From assembly GCA_047345645.1 (NCBI GenBank), contig JBLEFH010000004.1: a DNA stretch of 64,000 nt; one strand, 5' to 3'. The DNA is from JBLEFH01 sp047345645 (GTDB lineage Bacteria > Pseudomonadota > Alphaproteobacteria > Rhodobacterales > Rhodobacteraceae). Below are positions 35,293-43,288 of this stretch, piece after piece. Every line of letters begins with the position of its first letter. Positions within the stretch are counted from its first letter, which is position 1. The translations under genes were made by a program, and so were the position numbers. The notes under the pieces were generated by a model. That model did no database searches. It was not told where the DNA came from and saw nothing but the letters and a program-made list of their open reading frames with translations.

Positions 35293-35361
35293 ATGACAAA
35301 AACATTACCATAGCATTACGCTGCAACCCGCGTTAGCTTCCGCACAACTATGGAGGCAGCT

Positions 35362-36582
35362 ATGAAAATTGCGGTTCTGGGCGGCGACGGGTTCTGCGGA
35401 TGGCCCACATCCTTGCATCTGTCCGATCAGGGGCATGAGGTCCACATCATCGACAACCTCTCGCGCCGGTGGATCGACACCGAGCTGGGCGTCCAGTCGC
35501 TCACGCCGATGGACTCCATTCAGGAGCGCACCCGGATCTGGCATCAGGAAACCGGCAAGCGCATCCATTTCCACCTGCTGGACCTCGCGAAGGAATTCGA
35601 GCGCCTGAAGCAGTGGCTGAGCGAGCACAAGCCCGACGCGATCATCCATTTCGCCGAACAGCGCGCCGCGCCCTACTCGATGAAAACCGACCGCCACAAG
35701 GTTTACACGGTCGATAACAACGTCAACGCGACCCATAACGTGCTGGCCGCGCTCGTGGAAACCGGGATCGACGCGCATCTCGTCCATCTCGGCACCATGG
35801 GCGTTTATGGCTACTCGTCGGTTGGGGCGGCGATCCCGGAAGGCTATCTCGACGTTGAAATCGAGAACCTTGAGGGTGAGAAAAAGGGCCTCGAAATCCT
35901 CTACCCGACGCGCCCGGGCTCGGTCTACCACATGACCAAATCGCTCGATCAGATCCTGTTTCAGTTCTACGCGCAGAATGACGGGCTGCGGATCACGGAT
36001 CTTCACCAGGGCATCGTCTGGGGCACCCATACCGAGCAGACGCGCCGCCATGACCAGCTCATCAACCGTTTCGACTATGACGGCGATTACGGCACAGTGC
36101 TGAACCGTTTTCTTATTCAGGCGGCTATCGGCTACCCGCTCACCGTTCACGGCACGGGCGGGCAGACCCGCGCCTTCATTCATATTCAGGACACGGTGCG
36201 ATGTATCGAGCTGGCCTTGAACGACGCGCCAGAGGCGGGCGACCGGGTGAAGATTTTCAACCAGATGACGGAAACGCACCGCGTCCGCGATCTCGCGGAG
36301 CTCATCGCCAAGATGACCGACGCGAATGTCGCCTATCTGCCGAACCCGCGCAAAGAAGCCGCCGAGAACGATCTCATTGTGAAAAACGACGGGTTCAAGG
36401 CGCTTGGTCTCGACCCGATCACGCTTGAGGAAGGGCTGCTCGACGAGGTGATGGAAGTCGCCAAGAAATTCGCCTATCGCGTGGATCGCAGCCGCGTGCC
36501 CGCCGTCTCCGCCTGGACCAAGGAGATCGGCGAAAAGGTCGAGCGCGATCCCGAGCATCCGAAACTGAAATCGGTCAGTTAA
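35362..36582 (+). CDS. sqdB: UDP-sulfoquinovose synthase SqdB
   Basis: The 406 aa protein is an extended short-chain dehydrogenase with NAD site KIAVLGGDGFCGWPTSLHLS (residues 2-21), the SqdB-specific segment HIIDNLSRRWIDTELG, Thr/Tyr/Lys catalysis in HLGTMGVYGY and PGSVYHMTKS (YxxxK), and HQGIVWGTHTEQTRRH. It makes UDP-sulfoquinovose from UDP-glucose and sulfite, the head-group donor of the plant-type sulfolipid SQDG. GGAGG lies 5 bases before the ATG. It heads sqdBDC, the order known from Rhodobacter sphaeroides. Confidence 0.96.
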   Translation: MKIAVLGGDGFCGWPTSLHLSDQGHEVHIIDNLSRRWIDTELGVQSLTPMDSIQERTRIWHQETGKRIHFHLLDLAKEFERLKQWLSEHKPDAIIHFAEQRAAPYSMKTDRHKVYTVDNNVNATHNVLAALVETGIDAHLVHLGTMGVYGYSSVGAAIPEGYLDVEIENLEGEKKGLEILYPTRPGSVYHMTKSLDQILFQFYAQNDGLRITDLHQGIVWGTHTEQTRRHDQLINRFDYDGDYGTVLNRFLIQAAIGYPLTVHGTGGQTRAFIHIQDTVRCIELALNDAPEAGDRVKIFNQMTETHRVRDLAELIAKMTDANVAYLPNPRKEAAENDLIVKNDGFKALGLDPITLEEGLLDEVMEVAKKFAYRVDRSRVPAVSAWTKEIGEKVERDPEHPKLKSVS

Positions 36583-36585
36583 ACC

Positions 36586-37374
36586 GTGGCGCAGGCGTAC
36601 GTCACCCTCGTCACCAACGCGGATTACCTGCCGGGCGTCCGTGCGCTGGTCAATTCGCTGAAGCTGACCGGCACATCGGCAAGCATCGTGATCCTGCACA
36701 CGCCTGCCGTGGACGAAGCGCTCCTCGCGCCGCTCGGCGTGAAGCTGATCGAATGTGACCTGCTACCCATGTCAGAGGGGTTCAACGCCCGCCACGCCCG
36801 CAAGGCGCTGCATGGCGCGGCTCCTTTCACCAAGGGCGAAAAACCGAGCTTCCACACACCGCTCGACAATTTCGTCAAGCTGCGGCTGTGGGAGCTGGAG
36901 CAGTATAAATCCGTGGTGTTTCTCGATGCAGACACCATCGTCCTGCGCAATATCGACCGGCTGTTCGACTATCCCGAATTCTCCGCCGCGCCAAATGTCT
37001 ATGAGAGCCTCGGGGATTTCCACCGTCTCAATTCCGGCGTCTTCACCGCCAAGCCGCGGATGCAGACCTATCGCGACATGCTCGCCCGTCTCGATGATGG
37101 CGAGACCTTCTGGCGGCGGACGGATCAGACCTTTCTGCAAGACTATTTCCCGGACTGGCAGGGCCTGCCGATCTTCGACAACCTCCTGCAATATGTCTGG
37201 TTCAACATGCCCGAGCTGTGGAGTTGGGAGCAGGCCCGCGTGGTTCATTTTCAGTATGAAAAGCCGTGGCAGGCGGATCACCCGAAGCGTGAGGCGCTCG
37301 CCCCGCTGATCGCGCTTTGGCAGGACTATCATGATGGCCGCGCGCCGGATCTGACGGCGCTCCCCAGCCCATGA
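36586..37374 (+). CDS. sqdD: Sulfolipid glycosyltransferase SqdD (glycogenin-like GT8)
   Basis: The 262 aa protein starts with GTG three bases after sqdB. It is a GT-A glycogenin-like enzyme: YVTLVTNADYLPGVRALVNS, KLRLWELEQYKSVVFLDADT (DxD at LDADT), and HRLNSGVFTAKP. SqdD of R. sphaeroides is the candidate transferase moving sulfoquinovose to diacylglycerol. Its stop overlaps sqdC (ATGA). Identification rests on fold plus operon position. Confidence 0.9.
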   Translation: MAQAYVTLVTNADYLPGVRALVNSLKLTGTSASIVILHTPAVDEALLAPLGVKLIECDLLPMSEGFNARHARKALHGAAPFTKGEKPSFHTPLDNFVKLRLWELEQYKSVVFLDADTIVLRNIDRLFDYPEFSAAPNVYESLGDFHRLNSGVFTAKPRMQTYRDMLARLDDGETFWRRTDQTFLQDYFPDWQGLPIFDNLLQYVWFNMPELWSWEQARVVHFQYEKPWQADHPKREALAPLIALWQDYHDGRAPDLTALPSP

Positions 37375-38213
37375 AGATCGTCATTTCCGGTGGCCGCGGC
37401 CTCGTCGGGCGCTTTATCACCCGCGCTGCCGTCGAGGCGGGTCACAAGGTGACGCTACTGGGCCGAACTCCCGAGCCGGGACTGTCCTTCCAAAACGCCA
37501 GCCTTGGCGCGCCCGCCGATTTCAGCGGCCAAGACGCGTTCATCCACTGCGCCTTCGACCATGTCCCCGGTAAATACAGGGGCGGGGAAGGCGACGATCT
37601 CGAAGGCTTCCGCCAACGCAACGAGGGCGGCTCGATCCGTTGGTTCATGGAGGCCAAAGCCGCGGGGGTGCGCCGCGCCGTGTTCCTCTCCTCCCGCGCC
37701 GTCTATGGCGACTATCCCCCCGGCACGACGCTCACCGAGACCATGGAGCCAAAGCCAGACACCGTCTATGGCGAAGCGAAATGGGTGGTGGAGATGGCCC
37801 TGCGGGATACGGCGGACACGGAATTCACCCCGGTCTCCCTCCGCGCGACCGGCGTTTACGGGCCGGGGAAGGGCCATAAATGGGAAGGTCTTTTCGCGGA
37901 CTACCTCGCGGGCCGGGAGATCGCACCGCGTGTCGCCACCGAAGTCCACGGCACCGACCTCGCCGCAGCCGCGTTGCTGTGCCTGACCGGAACGCCGCCG
38001 CATGAGCTGAACGTCTCCGATCTCACGCTCGACCGGCATGATCTTCTGGGACTGGTGAAAGAAACAACCGGCGCGACGCATCCGTTGCCAGCGCGGGCGG
38101 ATGCCACCAAAGTGAGCGCGATGGATTGCACCCGCCTAAAGGCGCTTGGTTGGATTCCCGGCGGGAAGGAAAGGCTGCACCGCGACCTCCCAGCACTGCT
38201 GAAAACCGCATAG
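37371..38213 (+). CDS. sqdC: SqdC-like NAD(P)-dependent epimerase/reductase
   Basis: The 280 aa extended SDR protein has the nucleotide site KIVISGGRGLVGRFITRAAV (residues 2-21), the SSRAVYG Ser block and a YGEAKW Tyr-x3-Lys pair. It occupies the third place of sqdBDC, as SqdC does in R. sphaeroides, where it affects sulfolipid synthesis at a late, poorly defined step. It overlaps sqdD by 4 bases and ends just before a hairpin shared with the convergent small gene. Confidence 0.87.
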   Translation: MKIVISGGRGLVGRFITRAAVEAGHKVTLLGRTPEPGLSFQNASLGAPADFSGQDAFIHCAFDHVPGKYRGGEGDDLEGFRQRNEGGSIRWFMEAKAAGVRRAVFLSSRAVYGDYPPGTTLTETMEPKPDTVYGEAKWVVEMALRDTADTEFTPVSLRATGVYGPGKGHKWEGLFADYLAGREIAPRVATEVHGTDLAAAALLCLTGTPPHELNVSDLTLDRHDLLGLVKETTGATHPLPARADATKVSAMDCTRLKALGWIPGGKERLHRDLPALLKTA

Positions 38214-38243
38214 AAAAAGCCCCGAAGCGTCACACTTCGGGGC
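38214..38243 (-). terminator. Terminator of small membrane protein gene A
   Basis: On the minus strand GCCCCGAAG, loop TGTGACG, CTTCGGGGC form a 9-bp stem followed by TTTTT. It lies directly beside the sqdC stop and may also slow plus-strand transcription, though it has no U tract in that direction. The stem core matches that of the paralogue's terminator at 38665-38692. Confidence 0.85.
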
Positions 38244-38264
38244 CTTCGCATGAGCAGTAGCCGA

Positions 38265-38516
38265 TTACTCGGTGATTTCGGTCGAACCGCCGTTATCGTC
38301 GTCGCTGTCGTCATCGTCGGAAGCCGCAATCGCTGCGCCGATCAGAAGAAGGGCAGCCGCCGGAACGATCCAGGCGAGGTTCGAGCCAGTCGCAGCCGGC
38401 GTTTCCGGAACAACCGGAGCCACCACGATCGGGTCAGCCGCCGGAGCAGCAAGTTTACCAGCAAAAGCCGACGAGGCAGCAAGAGCGATAGCAGAAGTCA
38501 GAGCGATCAGTTTCAT
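38265..38516 (-). CDS. Small membrane protein with Asp-rich C-terminal tail, copy A
   Basis: The 83 aa protein has a signal peptide (MKLIALTSAIALAASSAFA), a short Pro/Ala/Val-rich segment, one membrane helix (LAWIVPAAALLLIGAAIAAS) and the tail DDDDSDDDNGGSTEITE. The first ~66 residues are nearly identical to copy B at 38723-38947; the tail is longer here. GGAGACTGAAAC precedes the ATG, also shared with copy B. Small proteins of this type occur in many roseobacters. I do not know its function; the acidic tail might bind cations. Confidence 0.8.
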   Translation of the reverse strand: MKLIALTSAIALAASSAFAGKLAAPAADPIVVAPVVPETPAATGSNLAWIVPAAALLLIGAAIAASDDDDSDDDNGGSTEITE

Positions 38517-38664
38517 GTTTCAGTCTCCAAAATGTTGAGTCCGCGTTTTGGAGGTTTCACCCGCCTTCCAAAGCACATATTAACAAAGTCATATTTGGTG
38601 CAAATTTTCAATCAGGAACAAAAAATAGGCAGAGTTTCTCAAAAAATGTGGCCAAATTTACAAC

Positions 38665-38692
38665 AAAAAACCCCGAAGCCGAAGCTTCGGGG
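38665..38692 (-). terminator. Terminator of small membrane protein gene B
   Basis: On the minus strand CCCCGAAG, loop CTTCGG, CTTCGGGG form an 8-bp stem followed by TTTTTTG. It lies 31 bases after the copy B stop and resembles the copy A terminator. Confidence 0.85.
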
Positions 38693-38722
38693 CCTAATCG
38701 AGATCAACTCGATAAGGACGTA

Positions 38723-38947
38723 TTAGTCGTCCGAGCTGTCATCGTCGTCCGAAGCAGCGATTGCAGCGCCGATCAGAAGAACAGCAGCGGCCGGAACGAT
38801 CCAGGCGAGGTTCGAGCCAGTTGCCGGTGCCGGCTCTTCAACGATCGGAGCAACCACAACCGGGTCAGCAGCCGGAGCAGCGAGTTTACCAGCGAAAGCC
38901 GACGAAGCTGCGAGAGCGATAGCCGAAGTCAGAGCGATCAGTTTCAT
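38723..38947 (-). CDS. Small membrane protein with Asp-rich C-terminal tail, copy B
   Basis: The 74 aa protein has the same signal peptide (MKLIALTSAIALAASSAFA), membrane helix (LAWIVPAAAVLLIGAAIAAS) and acidic tail (DDDDSSDD) as copy A. The frame is open further upstream, but the conserved GGAGACTGAAC ribosome site fixes the start at 38947. It lies 206 bases from copy A in the same direction, with its own terminator and an upstream stretch matching that of copy A, so each copy is probably a separate transcript. Confidence 0.8.
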   Translation of the reverse strand: MKLIALTSAIALAASSAFAGKLAAPAADPVVVAPIVEEPAPATGSNLAWIVPAAAVLLIGAAIAASDDDDSSDD

Positions 38948-39342
38948 GTTCAGTCTCCAAAATTTTGGTTCCACGCCTTCAGGAGCAAGCCCCTTGGCGT
39001 ACGCGTTAAGCAAGTCATACTTACCGGGAATTTTCAACGAGGAACAGAAATCCTTATTCAAACCCCAGCATGTGCGGCGAAATTCCTCTTACAATTGCCA
39101 TTTTGCAACACTCATATATCGCGAAATTCCTCACGTTTCCGCGAGTTTAAGCGGCGATATGCAAGAAAATAAGCGTTTTTGCGGCTTTTCAAACACTGCG
39201 ATCCGACGCGCGTTCTCGGCCTAGGGACCGGGTAGGACACGGCTCGTTCCCCCACGTCAAGTTTCATAAGCGCTGCCGAAATCGGACGCGACATTAGGAA
39301 TCATCGCGCCATTTCCCGCGAATCGAGCCCGAATCCGGTGGC
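38948..39342. other. 395-base intergenic region, no gene recognised
   Basis: The first ~110 bases (to about 39060) hold the copy B upstream region, which matches the copy A upstream region at 38586-38624 (AAGTCATA...AATTTTCAA...AGGAACA). I see nothing definite in the rest: no tRNA, no known RNA fold, no convincing frame. A 60-codon minus frame at 39112-39294 lacks a ribosome site and family likeness. Confidence 0.5.
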
Positions 39343-39528
39343 TTACTTCTCGGTTTCGCGCGCTTCGGAGGGCAGCATGATCGGGATTCCCGAGCGGATC
39401 GGGAAGGCCAGACCGGCCTTAGGCGAGATCAGCTCCTGCGCCGCATCGTCATAGTCGAGCTGCCCACCCGTCACCGGACAGACGAGGGTTTCGAGCATCT
39501 TCGGATCAATCTTGGTGTCTGCACTCAT
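39343..39528 (-). CDS. Trm112 family protein
   Basis: The 61 aa protein fits the Trm112/UPF0434 family: [17 protein letters not shown] followed by [20 protein letters not shown]. Bacterial members have often lost the zinc cysteines; here one Cys remains. Eukaryotic Trm112 activates methyltransferases; the bacterial role is not settled. Its ATG overlaps the LON-domain gene stop by 4 bases. Confidence 0.92.
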   Translation of the reverse strand: MSADTKIDPKMLETLVCPVTGGQLDYDDAAQELISPKAGLAFPIRSGIPIMLPSEARETEK

Positions 39529-40157
39529 TGCACGGGTCCTTCGCCGCCACAGAGGGAAAATTCGATCAGTGTAACCATGGTTTCGCGCCGCGTGGTCAGC
39601 GACGGCGCTTCGAGCAGCGCCTGCTTGTCCTCGCTGGTGAAGGGCAGAAGCATGGAGAGCGAATTGATCAGCATCTCCGTATCAGCCTCTTCGAGCGCGT
39701 CCCAATCGGTGGAGAGCTCATTTTGCTCGAAATAATCGGCGAGCAGCTTGAGGAAACGCGCGCGGTCAAAACCGGGGTCGCGCTCGGTCCCGCCGATGTC
39801 GCGTTCGAACCCGTCCCAGCGCACAGTCGCGACACGGTAGGGCATGAAGCCCTCATTCACATCGGAGAGGCGGAAGCGGGAAATCCCGCCGAGCGATATC
39901 AGATAGCGCCCATCATCGGTCTCGGTGAAGCTGGTCAAGCGGCCCGCGCAGCCAATTTTCTGCAAATTGCCGCGCCCGTCCTTCTGGATCATGCCGATCA
40001 GCCGGTCGGGCGTTTTCAGCACATTCTCGATCATCTGAAGGTAACGCGGCTCGAAAATGTTGAGCGGCAGCCGCGCGCGCGGGAGAAGCAGCGCCCCATC
40101 CAGCGGAAAGAGCGGGATCTCCCGCGGCAAATCGGCGATGGAATGCGCGCGGACCAT
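39525..40157 (-). CDS. LON peptidase substrate-binding (N-terminal) domain protein
   Basis: The 210 aa protein consists of the LON N-terminal domain alone: [20 protein letters not shown] and [19 protein letters not shown] at residues ~9-47, without ATPase or protease parts. Such stand-alone proteins may bind unfolded or small substrates; the role is not established. It sits 2 bases after the thioredoxin-TPR gene and overlaps trm112, a three-gene order common in alphaproteobacteria. Confidence 0.9.
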   Translation of the reverse strand: MVRAHSIADLPREIPLFPLDGALLLPRARLPLNIFEPRYLQMIENVLKTPDRLIGMIQKDGRGNLQKIGCAGRLTSFTETDDGRYLISLGGISRFRLSDVNEGFMPYRVATVRWDGFERDIGGTERDPGFDRARFLKLLADYFEQNELSTDWDALEEADTEMLINSLSMLLPFTSEDKQALLEAPSLTTRRETMVTLIEFSLCGGEGPVQ

Positions 40158-40159
40158 GG

Positions 40160-41071
40160 TTACGCGTAAAGGATCGAAGTGAGACGGCGGCGGCCCTTCT
40201 GGGCGATCTCGCTTTTCGGCCCGAGGCTCTCGAACAGCTTGAAAAGCTGCTCCTTTGCCGCGCCGTCATTCCATTCCCGGTCGCGCCGGAACAGCTCCAG
40301 CAGCTGATGGACCGCCTCTTCATTGCGGCCGGCGCCCGAAAGCGCCAGCGCATAATCGAGCCGCGCCTGATGGTTGTCAGGGTCGGCGCTCACGGCCTGC
40401 TCATGCTGATCGAGCGGGCCCGCTGCTTGTGCCGCTTCACGCATTTCAAACTGCGCGCGCACACCCGCCATCGCGTCGCTGGCTTGCGTTTCATCATCGA
40501 GATCGGCCCAAAGCTCTTCGGCATCGGCGACTTCACCCGCGGCCAGATGGGTCCGCAAAATCCCCGCCAACGCCTTCACCTCTTCAGGGTCCTGCGCGAG
40601 AATAGCCCCGAACAGCTCGCCCGCTTGCTCGGTCTGCCCGTCAGCGAGCAGTTTCTCCGCCTCTTCGAGCGCCAAGGCAATCTGGTCCGCCTTGCTGCCC
40701 ATGGAGGCGAGACGCTTGACGAACTCCTTCACCTGCGCCGCCCCTTGCGCGCCCATGAACCCGTCCACCGGCTGGCCGCCGACAAAGGCAATGACAGCGG
40801 GGATGGACTGGATCTGCAATTGCTGGGCGATCATCTGGTTCTGATCGACGTCGATCTTCGCCATCTTCACCTTGCCCTTCTGGGCCTCGACTTCCGCTTC
40901 CAGCACCGGGCCAAGCTGCTTGCACGGCCCGCACCACTCCGCCCAGAAATCGACGATCACCGGCACCTCTTTCGAGGCTTCGATCACGTCCTGCATAAAG
41001 CTCTGTTCGGTTACATCCTTGATCAGATCGGCGGTTTCCGCCGCGCTGTCATTTTGTCCCAGTTCCAGCAT
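40160..41071 (-). CDS. Thioredoxin-TPR co-chaperone (CnoX/YbbN-like)
   Basis: The 303 aa protein has an N-terminal thioredoxin fold with active-site WCGPC (VDFWAEWCGPCKQLGPVLEA, ~residues 40-59) and IQSIPAVIAF cis-Pro, followed by a C-terminal TPR region (EEAEKLLADGQTEQAGELF, NHQARLDYALALSGAGRNEE). This is the CnoX/YbbN architecture, a redox holdase that hands clients to GroEL. The CGPC motif suggests a functional redox centre. It is the first gene of a three-gene unit. Confidence 0.92.
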   Translation of the reverse strand: MLELGQNDSAAETADLIKDVTEQSFMQDVIEASKEVPVIVDFWAEWCGPCKQLGPVLEAEVEAQKGKVKMAKIDVDQNQMIAQQLQIQSIPAVIAFVGGQPVDGFMGAQGAAQVKEFVKRLASMGSKADQIALALEEAEKLLADGQTEQAGELFGAILAQDPEEVKALAGILRTHLAAGEVADAEELWADLDDETQASDAMAGVRAQFEMREAAQAAGPLDQHEQAVSADPDNHQARLDYALALSGAGRNEEAVHQLLELFRRDREWNDGAAKEQLFKLFESLGPKSEIAQKGRRRLTSILYA

Positions 41072-41215
41072 GGATCATCCTATTCGTATCCCGTTGGGAC
41101 CAATGTAGGCATAAGCGGCCCGAGACGAAAGAGGGGGCGGGCGCGAGACTTCGGGCTGACAGCGACTCACAAAGCTGTTAGCGTTTCGTCCTAAAGGGAT
41201 GAAAAGGGGGGCAAT

Positions 41216-42667
41216 ATGCAGTTTTTAGAAACCTTTTTTGGATGGATGGGCAATGCCACATGGGGCTTTGCACTTATTCCGTTTCTCGTTGTGATCGGTG
41301 GATTTTTCACCCTTTCGACGAATTTCGTGCAGATCCGCTTCTTCAAACGGATGTTCCGCGCGCTTTCGGGCAAATATCAAACGGGCGATCCTGACGCGAT
41401 CTCGACCCGCGCGGCGCTGCTCCTCTCGGTTGGCGGACGTGTCGGCGGCGGCAACATCGCCGGTGTGGCCGTGGCGATCTCGCTCGGCGGGCCGGGCGCG
41501 GTGTTCTGGATGTGGGCCATCGCCCTTGTCGGCATGGCGACCAGCCTCATCGAATGTTCGCTCGCCCAGCTTTACAAACGCCGCGAGGCGGATGGATCCT
41601 TCCGGGGCGGGCCGGCGCAGTCGATCATCCACGGGCTTGGTGAAAACTTCCGCTGGCTTGCGGTGTTGTATGCGGTCTGCCTGATCGCCTCCTTCGCCGT
41701 CGGCTTCAACGCGTTCCAGGGCAACACGGTTGCAGGCGCAGCTGAAGACAGCCTCGGCATCGACCGTATGTATAGCGCCATTGCGCTTGCGGCCATGACC
41801 GCGCTGATCGTCTTTGGCGGCATCAAGCGGATCGCCAAGGTCGCCGATGTGATCGTCCCGATCATGGCAGGGGCTTACATGTTCCTCGCCCTTCTGGTGA
41901 TCATCCTCAATATCGGCTCCGTGCCGGGGGTCCTCGTGGACATTTTCGCCAACGCCTTTGGCATCCGTGAAGCAGTCGGCGGCGGGATGGGGGCAGCGGT
42001 GGCACAAGGTCTGCGCCGCGGCCTCTTCTCCAACGAGGCCGGTCTCGGCTCCGCCCCGAACGTTGCGGCGACCGCCGATGTGCGGCACCCGATCAGCCAG
42101 GGCGTCACGCAGTCGCTGTCGGTCTTTATCGACACGATGATCATCTGCACCTGCACCGCGCTCGTCATCCTTCTCGGCGACGTCTATCAGCCGGGCGCAG
42201 AAACCGACGGTATCGTGCTGACCCAGCAGAGCCTCGCCTCGCATCTCGGCGGGTGGGCGCAATACTTCCTGACCGCGGCGATCCTGCTCTTCGCCTTTAG
42301 CTCGATCATCTACAACTACTACTTAGGCGAAACGGCGCTCTCGGTCATGACCGAAACGCCGACCTCCCGGATGATCCTGCGCGTCGTCGTGATCTGCCTC
42401 GTCTTCCTCGGGGCGATCGCGCCGGGGGCCACGGCGGTCTTCTTCTTCTCCGATCCAATGATGGGCCTTTTGGCGGTGGTCAACCTGCTCGCGATCATGA
42501 TGCTTTTCCCGGTCGCGATGCGGATGCTGAGCGATTTCCGCCAGCAGATCGCCGAAGGGGTGGATCGTCCGGTGCTTTATGTGGAGCGCTATGCCGATCT
42601 CAATATCGACGAATCCGCATGGGCGCATTTGCCCGGCAATCCGGATCTCGACGAGATCAAAAGCTAA
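41216..42667 (+). CDS. Alanine/glycine:cation symporter (AGCS family)
   Basis: The 483 aa membrane protein has about eleven helices and the AGCS blocks SVGGRVGGGNIAGVAVAISL (~residues 71-90), GLFSNEAGLGSAPNVAATA (~270-288) and FSSIIYNYYLGE. It takes up alanine or glycine with sodium or protons. The gene is monocistronic; I see no glycine riboswitch in the 144-base upstream gap. The following HD gene is convergent, 15 bases away. Confidence 0.94.
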   Translation: MQFLETFFGWMGNATWGFALIPFLVVIGGFFTLSTNFVQIRFFKRMFRALSGKYQTGDPDAISTRAALLLSVGGRVGGGNIAGVAVAISLGGPGAVFWMWAIALVGMATSLIECSLAQLYKRREADGSFRGGPAQSIIHGLGENFRWLAVLYAVCLIASFAVGFNAFQGNTVAGAAEDSLGIDRMYSAIALAAMTALIVFGGIKRIAKVADVIVPIMAGAYMFLALLVIILNIGSVPGVLVDIFANAFGIREAVGGGMGAAVAQGLRRGLFSNEAGLGSAPNVAATADVRHPISQGVTQSLSVFIDTMIICTCTALVILLGDVYQPGAETDGIVLTQQSLASHLGGWAQYFLTAAILLFAFSSIIYNYYLGETALSVMTETPTSRMILRVVVICLVFLGAIAPGATAVFFFSDPMMGLLAVVNLLAIMMLFPVAMRMLSDFRQQIAEGVDRPVLYVERYADLNIDESAWAHLPGNPDLDEIKS

Positions 42668-42682
42668 AAGGGGCGGGCGCGG

Positions 42683-43288
42683 TCAGCTCGCCGCGCCCTC
42701 CTTCTCTTTCATCAACTCTTCAAAGCGTTGAATAAATGCCGCGCGCGTCTCCGAAGGCGGGCGCGGTGTCATGTCATGGCCCTCTGGCAGATCCAGCTTG
42801 GGGCGGGTGAAGAATTTATCCGCCTCCGCCTCGCTGAACCCGGCGAGATGCACGGCCTCAAACCAGGCCGAAACCTTATCCGCCTTCTTGATCTTCCGCT
42901 TGATCGCCACCGGCGTTTTCGCGGGCAGACCAAAGCGCAGATGGATCGCCTGCATCAACCGCTCGTCCAGCGCCTCATAGCCCGGACCAACCGCGTTTTT
43001 CACCGGCGAAATCATGTCGCCGATGACATATTCCGGCGCATCATGGAGAAGCGCCATCAGACATTCCTCCGGACGCGCCTTTGGCTGCGCCACGCGGTAA
43101 AGCGCCTCGACCAGCAGCGCGTGTTGCGCCACCGAGTAAGCGTAATCGCCATGCGTCTGCCCATTCCATCGGGCGACGAAGGCGAGGCCGTGGGCAATGT
43201 CGGAAATCTCGATATCTACCGGCGTCGGGTCTAAGAGATCCAGCCGCCGCCCCGAAAGCATCCGCTGCCAAGCGCGTTTTTTACTCAT
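42683..43288 (-). CDS. HD-domain hydrolase (YfbR-like), coupled to trkH
   Basis: Read from ATG 43288 the protein is 201 aa. It has the HD signature: His56 (YSVAQHALLVEAL), His82-Asp83 (LMALLHDAPEYVIGDMISP) and a downstream Asp in IKKADKVSAW, with the YfbR-like HDAPEYVIGD block of phosphohydrolases that act on deoxynucleoside monophosphates. The ATG overlaps the TrkH stop by 4 bases. A longer frame upstream antisense to nothing useful lies inside trkH and was rejected. The substrate is unknown; coupling to potassium uptake is notable. Confidence 0.88.
   Translation of the reverse strand: MSKKRAWQRMLSGRRLDLLDPTPVDIEISDIAHGLAFVARWNGQTHGDYAYSVAQHALLVEALYRVAQPKARPEECLMALLHDAPEYVIGDMISPVKNAVGPGYEALDERLMQAIHLRFGLPAKTPVAIKRKIKKADKVSAWFEAVHLAGFSEAEADKFFTRPKLDLPEGHDMTPRPPSETRAAFIQRFEELMKEKEGAAS

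Noticed and set aside
39112..39294. A 60-codon minus frame in the intergenic region before trm112
   Set aside because: It has no ribosome site, no family likeness and biased basic composition. I could not separate it from chance.
38948..39342. Possible tRNA or small RNA in the longest gap
   Set aside because: I looked for cloverleaf arms, TTCGAATC-type loops and SRP or riboswitch cores on both strands and found none that held together.
41072..41215. Glycine riboswitch upstream of the AGCS symporter
   Set aside because: The gap is short and I see none of the conserved glycine aptamer segments.
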